A stretch of 9,184 nt of DNA from positions 1 to 9,184 of the forward strand of contig CAXMOP010000037.1 in NCBI GenBank assembly GCA_964195155.1, written 5' to 3'. Below the pieces are notes generated by a model that was given only the letters and a program-made list of their open reading frames with translations, was not told the origin of the DNA and searched no databases. Source of the DNA: JACZST01 sp964195155. Its GTDB lineage: Bacteria > Actinomycetota > Acidimicrobiia > Spongiisociales > UBA5794. The translations under genes were made by a program, and so were the position numbers. Positions 5,961-9,184 of this stretch are shown piece by piece (position 1 is the stretch's first letter; the number at the start of each line of letters is the position of its first letter).

Positions 5961-6425
5961 TTAGTCGAGCTGGGAGGGCAGCTCGTAGCCGACCAGAGCG
6001 CCGCCGAAGGTCGTTGCCAGGTGGACCGTCACTTTCGGTTGATCCGAGGACGCCTCGGTTCTCGAGTCGAGTCTGACTTCGACAGAAGCCGATCGTGTCG
6101 TCTCCTCAACCTCGACATCCCAGTCTTTGCTCACCAGCACCGCCGTGCCACCCATCAGAGTGCCGATCTCGACGGTAAGGCCGTCGGGCGACGGGAGAGC
6201 CTCACGGAGATCAACGGTGGCACCCCCCATCAAAACCCGAGCTTTCACGTGACGTAGCGACGACGACTGAGGAACAAACTCTGTTCCGTTCCAGAACGTG
6301 TAGAACTCCAACTCATCGCCAGACAGATCGCGGCTCGTCCGTGAACGCGTAATGGCCTGGCCCACCGCCCACACCACCGTGTTGGCCACCAAAAAGCTCA
6401 GAAACCACTTGAAGATACGTCGCAC
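5961..6425 (-). CDS. LiaF-like membrane-anchored protein (cell wall-active antibiotic response domain)
   Basis: This 154-residue protein has a single N-terminal membrane segment (about residues 5-23, after MRRIFK) and a C-terminal beta-rich domain. That domain carries the repeated glycine signature of the LiaF/DUF2154 type: VLMGGATVDLREA (65-76), GTLMGGTAVLV (88-98) and TFGGALVGYE (139-148). In Firmicutes LiaF senses or damps cell-envelope stress together with a two-component system. Here there is no kinase/regulator neighbour, so that role is not implied. The GTG start at 6425 is preceded by TAGGTAGG. The gene lies 63 bp downstream of the small lipoprotein gene in the same direction and may share its transcript. 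It converges with the SRPBCC gene, and the 99-bp gap between them holds no clear terminator. Confidence 0.7.
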   Translation of the reverse strand: MRRIFKWFLSFLVANTVVWAVGQAITRSRTSRDLSGDELEFYTFWNGTEFVPQSSSLRHVKARVLMGGATVDLREALPSPDGLTVEIGTLMGGTAVLVSKDWDVEVEETTRSASVEVRLDSRTEASSDQPKVTVHLATTFGGALVGYELPSQLD

Positions 6426-6488
6426 GTGCCCAACCTACCTACATGCCCGTCTTCATGGCGCAGCCCCTCACCGTGCAGGTGTTGCCGT

Positions 6489-6958
6489 CTAACCGGTCTC
6501 GATGCCGCCACAACCGACTGCGGCTTGCACGGCCAGGCCCAGACCGGAAACCCACGGCACTTCAGCGAACGCCTCGCCTCTGGCGGCGAGGTCATCAAGT
6601 TTCGCCTGCACTTCGAGACAGACGCGGGCACCATCGGCATTAGCGGCGAGGTACTCAGCGAACTCCGGCGTCTGTTCCGCTTCTTCCAAGCTGTTGACAG
6701 TGCCCGCGGATGCAGCCAAGCCCTCAGCGGCTGCGGTAAGCCGGACAAACGCATCCCCGAGGAGCTGGTGTACTTCAGCAATCGACTCAGGCGGGTCGAG
6801 CGCCTCGAACCCATCGAGAAACTCGTGCCTGATTGCGATCTCTTCGTCAAGGAAAGCAACCTCGTCCGCAATTCGGTCATCGACAATTCGCCACCGCCAC
6901 ATCCAAAGAGCAGCAACGTCAGACACAACACCAGCGAAACGAATCGGGCGACAACCAT
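6489..6958 (-). pseudogene. Small putative lipoprotein gene with an apparent frameshift
   Basis: The two halves lie in different frames. The first, from the ATG at 6958, encodes a textbook lipoprotein signal: MVVARFVSLVLCLTLLLFGC with lipobox LFGC at C20, then GGGE. The second, in the -1 frame from about 6900 to TAG at 6489-6491, encodes an acidic helical protein. It includes DDRIADEVAFLDEE, FEALDPPESIAEVHQLL, and two cysteines (in VCLEVQAK and VGCGG). This pattern is familiar from secreted actinobacterial lipoproteins of about 150-200 residues with a 'PP...H' helix and paired cysteines. A single missing base in the G/C-rich TGTGGCGGTGGCGA stretch around 6888-6901 would join them. Alternatives are a sequencing error, a true pseudogene, or a cytoplasmic 145-residue product from the GTG at 6926, which would lack the signal. 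Confidence 0.6.
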
Positions 6959-7025
6959 CGGCGACCGGTCAAGCAGTGCCCGCCCCGAGCGTGTCGTCCG
7001 CCGTCACAGAAGACACCACCCGAAG

Positions 7026-7041
7026 GCGCCGATATGGGCGG
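7026..7041 (+). repeat. REP-like repeat fragment (16 bp)
   Basis: GCGCCGATATGGGCGG is identical to the end of the near-complete copy (minus strand of 507-522). It lies in the short gap between the MDR oxidoreductase 3' end and the lipoprotein gene start. Confidence 0.5.
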
Positions 7042-7098
7042 TCTAGTGCCCGGGGCGTTCTACACCGAGATCCAGGTGACTGAGCGGTGGCCGGCACT

Positions 7099-8067
7099 TC
7101 ACACAGTGACGATGGTCTTTCCTTGAGCATGTCCCTCCCCGACATGAGCCATAGCCTCGGGCGTCTGGCTCAGCGGGTACGTTTGGTCGATGACCGGTGT
7201 GATCTTCTCGGTCTCAGCGAGCTCTTTGAGGGTGGCCAGGTCCTCTCGGTTTGGCAGCGAAACGAACGGGCGGCCCTGTTGGGGTACGAACAGTGACGAC
7301 ACCAACGCCGCGGCAGGGCGACCAAGGCCTCGGACCCAGCCGCTGATGGGTGCTCCGTTGGCTAGCAGAGTCCCGTCCGGGGTGAGCGCGGCTCTCATGT
7401 CTGACAGCGAATGGTTCCCGACGTTGTCCAGGATGAGGTCGTAACGCTGCTCGCCTTTGGTGAAGTCGTCTTGGGTGTAGTCGATGACCTGGTCGGCGCC
7501 GATCGATCGGACCATGTCCACATTCCTGGTGCTGCAGACGCCGGTCACCTCGGCACCCAAGGATTTGGCGATCTGCACCGCAAATGTGCCCACGCCGCCC
7601 GACGCACCGGTGATCAAAACCTTGTGCCCGGGCTGGACCTTCCCTTGATCGCGAAGCGCCTGGAGGGCGGCAAACGCGGACACGCCAACAGCGGCGGCCT
7701 GCTCGAACGTGAAGTTGGCCGGCTTCAGCGCTAGCGCATCCTCGGAAACAGACACATACTCGGCGAAGGCACCCTTGCACCAGCCAAAAACCTCATCACC
7801 CGGTCCGAACTGGGTAACGCCCTCGCCGACCGCCTCAACTGTCCCTGCCATGTCGGTTCCCGGGACACGATTCTTTGCCCTGCTTAGCGAGAACACCGGG
7901 CGCATCATGTACGGCACGCCTCTCATCGCGTACGAATCACCGATGTGAATGGAAGCCGCGTGAACTCGAACCAGCACCTCATCATCCTCGACAACCGGCT
8001 GGTCGATTTCCTTGAATTCCAGGACATCGCTAGGTGAGCCAAACTTGTCTTGGACAATCGCCTTCAT
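7099..8067 (-). CDS. Zinc-independent MDR oxidoreductase (NAD(P)-dependent quinone oxidoreductase-like)
   Basis: This 322-residue medium-chain dehydrogenase/reductase is probably a cytoplasmic NADPH-dependent quinone or enone reductase. The N-terminal catalytic domain begins MKAIVQDKFGSP and continues through VLVRVHAASI, VPGTDMAGTVEAVG (68-81) and GDEVFGWCKGAFAEY. The Rossmann dinucleotide motif is GASGGVG at 154-160, followed by AVQIAKSLGAEVTGVCSTRN. Next come MVRSIGADQVIDY and the LDNVG segment. The zinc-binding GHE motif and the four-cysteine lobe of true alcohol dehydrogenases are absent, placing it among the quinone-oxidoreductase / RTN4IP1-like members. C178-S-T-R181 after the second strand suggests NADPH preference (family inference). 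The ATG at 8067 is preceded by AAGGAGAG at ideal spacing. It is flanked by repeat fragments on both sides and appears monocistronic. Confidence 0.9.
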   Translation of the reverse strand: MKAIVQDKFGSPSDVLEFKEIDQPVVEDDEVLVRVHAASIHIGDSYAMRGVPYMMRPVFSLSRAKNRVPGTDMAGTVEAVGEGVTQFGPGDEVFGWCKGAFAEYVSVSEDALALKPANFTFEQAAAVGVSAFAALQALRDQGKVQPGHKVLITGASGGVGTFAVQIAKSLGAEVTGVCSTRNVDMVRSIGADQVIDYTQDDFTKGEQRYDLILDNVGNHSLSDMRAALTPDGTLLANGAPISGWVRGLGRPAAALVSSLFVPQQGRPFVSLPNREDLATLKELAETEKITPVIDQTYPLSQTPEAMAHVGEGHAQGKTIVTV

Positions 8068-8210
8068 CGCACTCTCCTTCGCCGCCGCGGGCTTGCCAGG
8101 GCCGAAGCATTCTCACCCACCCAGATCAGCAACCAATAGCGGCCGACGGCCAACGGGTTGGAGAGGCTAACCCTCGCCCACAATCGGCATGATGCAGCTT
8201 GGCGCTTATT

Positions 8211-8239
8211 GGTAACGCATATGTGCCGATATGGGCGGG
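8211..8239 (+). repeat. REP-like repeat fragment
   Basis: GGTAACGCATATGTGCCGAT followed by ATGGGCGGG matches the second-hairpin half of the family. Only a few positions differ from copies at 507-534 (minus strand) and 4205-4232. It sits in the 215-bp gap between the SpoIIAA-like gene and the MDR gene start; the rest of that gap shows nothing further. Confidence 0.65.
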
Positions 8240-8282
8240 TAGGTTCGGTCTCGCCTCGCCACCAACGACTGACGTTCCGCTG

Positions 8283-8645
8283 CTAGCTAGCGACCCATGC
8301 TTTGGCGTCGTCGAGGTCCGCGACGGAGAACACTTTGATCTCGCCTGGCACCATCCATGAGAACGCCTTGACGCCGTCTTCGTAGGCCGTGTGGTCCGTG
8401 ACGAGCGCGATCTTTTCCCACTTGGACCAATGGGACACACCGACTTTGGTGTCTTCCCACATCGCCCCGCCCGAGTAACCGTCGAAGTCGTCGCCGAGGA
8501 CGTACAGGAACCGGATCTTGTCGTGGGTTGCGAGGACTGCGTCCACGGCGGGGTCGAGGACCGACTTGTAATCCCCGGCTCGGACTTCGCCGACTGCCTC
8601 GAAACCGATGACGTTGTGGGGCAGGCCGTCGATTAAGCGAATCAT
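8283..8645 (-). CDS. SpoIIAA-like (STAS-superfamily) protein
   Basis: This 120-residue cytoplasmic protein resembles the SpoIIAA-like family (STAS/CRAL-TRIO-like fold), small proteins of unknown role. It opens MIRLIDGLPHNVIGFEAVGE and goes on VRAGDYKSVLDPAVDAVLAT, a strand IRFLYVLGDDFDGYSGGAMW (44-63), a WSKWEKIALVTDH segment, then FSWMVPGEIKVFSVADLDDA before the end. The pattern 'D......P.v........ir.l....df.g.....w.d......h...w..iAvVtD' is the family hallmark. The ATG at 8645 is preferred over an upstream GTG because AAGGA lies about 7 bp before it and because homology begins there. Length is typical. No SpoIIAB-like kinase or sigma factor is nearby, so no anti-anti-sigma role is claimed. 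Confidence 0.82.
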   Translation of the reverse strand: MIRLIDGLPHNVIGFEAVGEVRAGDYKSVLDPAVDAVLATHDKIRFLYVLGDDFDGYSGGAMWEDTKVGVSHWSKWEKIALVTDHTAYEDGVKAFSWMVPGEIKVFSVADLDDAKAWVAS

Positions 8646-8707
8646 GATGCATTCCTTGTGATAGAACCGAGGCCGCGACTCTACCTGTCGGTGAGACGCC
8701 CACATGT

Positions 8708-8719
8708 GTCGCTAGCGAC
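8708..8719. promoter_or_regulatory. 12-bp perfect palindrome upstream of the SpoIIAA-like gene
   Basis: GTCGCTAGCGAC reads the same on both strands and lies about 63 bp before the ATG at 8645. Its CGCTAGCG centre resembles the CTAGCGC core of the dispersed repeat, so it may be a decayed repeat arm and not an operator. Confidence 0.25.
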
Positions 8720-8743
8720 CGATCTAGCTGGGCCTTGACTCGA

Positions 8744-8780
8744 TCTCAGCTAGCGCATGAGCCGCGAGTATGGGCGCTCC
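8744..8780 (+). repeat. REP-like repeat fragment
   Basis: TCTCAGCTAGCGCATGAGCC, then GCGAGTATGGGCGCTCC, follows the spacer end and second hairpin of the full copy. AGCGCAT and ATGGGCGCT can pair imperfectly. It lies between the SpoIIAA-like and 'LigA'-type genes. Confidence 0.6.
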
Positions 8781-8803
8781 TATTGGGCGTACCCGTCGGG
8801 CCT

Positions 8804-9184
8804 CTAGCCTCCGTCGGAGTCGAGTGTCACCTGGAATGTGGCAGGCCGGTTGCTGAAGAGCAGGGCGGCACCGATGAGGACCAATGCGAGCCCGATCCCG
8901 CCCGCCATGAGGGCTATACCGAAGGCCACGACCGAGGTGTAGAGCGAGGCCCTGAGGAAAGACGCAGTCATCGCGGTCTGCCGCGCTGGATCATCGCTGG
9001 CGAGCTGCGCGTAGGTGAGCCCCCCAGTGGCTTCCAAGGCGTGCTTGTTGATGACGGCCGCCTGCTCGTAGGCGGTCAGCGGGCCCTCAACGGCTTCGTC
9101 GCTGAATCGCTCGGCGTCGCCTGCGACGGTGATGTTCTCGTCGGCGAGCTGATTCGACACGTTGAACCAGGTGAAGATGCCGGT
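8804..9184 (-). CDS. Actinobacterial membrane protein of the 'LigA'-annotated type, C-terminal part
   Basis: The frame is open to the window edge, so the N-terminus (expected to hold a first membrane segment) is outside; the GTG at 9160 is internal. The visible part reads FTWFNVSNQLADENITVAGD, then EGPLTAYEQAAVINKHALEA, then GGLTYAQLASDDPARQTAMT, then ASFLRASLYTSVVAFGIALM and a hydrophobic segment to LLFSNRP. The conserved 'sQLadE.I.v..DA', 'G.a.y.qA..I..Haleat.g.tYa.l...dp.r.....asFLRasL.ts..aFGva' layout is a common actinobacterial family. It is often mislabelled 'aromatic ring-opening dioxygenase LigA'; no dioxygenase active site is present. Function is unknown; it is likely membrane-bound with an extracytoplasmic loop between two helices. 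Confidence 0.75.
   Translation of the reverse strand, partial: TGIFTWFNVSNQLADENITVAGDAERFSDEAVEGPLTAYEQAAVINKHALEATGGLTYAQLASDDPARQTAMTASFLRASLYTSVVAFGIALMAGGIGLALVLIGAALLFSNRPATFQVTLDSDGG

Noticed and set aside
6398..6887. Continuation of the lipoprotein signal frame past 6888 to 6398
   Set aside because: After the signal the translation becomes S/R-rich with shadow composition, while the -1 frame shows a coherent acidic helical protein.
8646..8705. Upstream start for the SpoIIAA-like gene giving 140 residues
   Set aside because: The extra 20 residues do not fit the family, and a good AAGGA precedes the ATG at 8645.
507..8780. CRISPR array
   Set aside because: The repeats are widely and irregularly spaced between genes, of varied length and orientation, with no regular spacers and no cas genes.
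8804..9184. Aromatic ring-opening dioxygenase (LigA) function
   Set aside because: The name is a common automatic label for this actinobacterial membrane family; no dioxygenase metal site is visible.

Overview
The window looks like a chromosomal stretch from a high-GC actinobacterium, plausibly from the Acidimicrobiia. Three things point that way: strong G/C preference at third codon positions, a PAC2-family protein, and a small membrane protein family typical of Actinobacteria that is often labelled 'LigA'. The lineage is an inference, since there is no rRNA or other marker gene here. I saw no tRNA, rRNA or CRISPR array.

Layout, left to right. The 3' end of a PAC2-family gene (+) enters the window. 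It is followed by a truncated TolB/PD40 lipoprotein gene (-). Next comes a two-gene, GTGA-coupled unit on the minus strand: a membrane-anchored metallophosphoesterase with purple-acid-phosphatase motifs, then a four-helix membrane protein. An IS110-family insertion sequence follows, whose DEDD transposase gene is frameshifted at a run of seven C. Then come an alpha/beta hydrolase (+) and an SRPBCC-fold protein (+). Facing these on the minus strand are a LiaF-like membrane-anchored protein and, upstream of it, a small lipoprotein gene that appears frameshifted. The window ends with a zinc-free MDR oxidoreductase (-), a SpoIIAA-like protein (-), and the C-terminal part of the 'LigA'-type membrane protein (-).

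The unifying feature is a REP/BIME-like dispersed repeat found in most of the longer intergenic gaps. One copy is nearly complete (about 75 bp, 507-582); seven others are partial. It is built from alternately oriented AGCGCATAT / ATATGCGCT arms that form hairpins, joined by a CTCCCTCATCCACTCTCTCAG-type spacer. The IS110 element appears to sit inside one of these repeats. Its leader can fold into successive hairpins, which makes it a candidate bridge RNA, and the last hairpin would bury the transposase Shine-Dalgarno sequence. This IS-in-REP arrangement is the most interesting part of the window.

Apart from the phosphoesterase/membrane protein pair and the lipoprotein/LiaF-like pair, the genes look like independent units and do not form one pathway.
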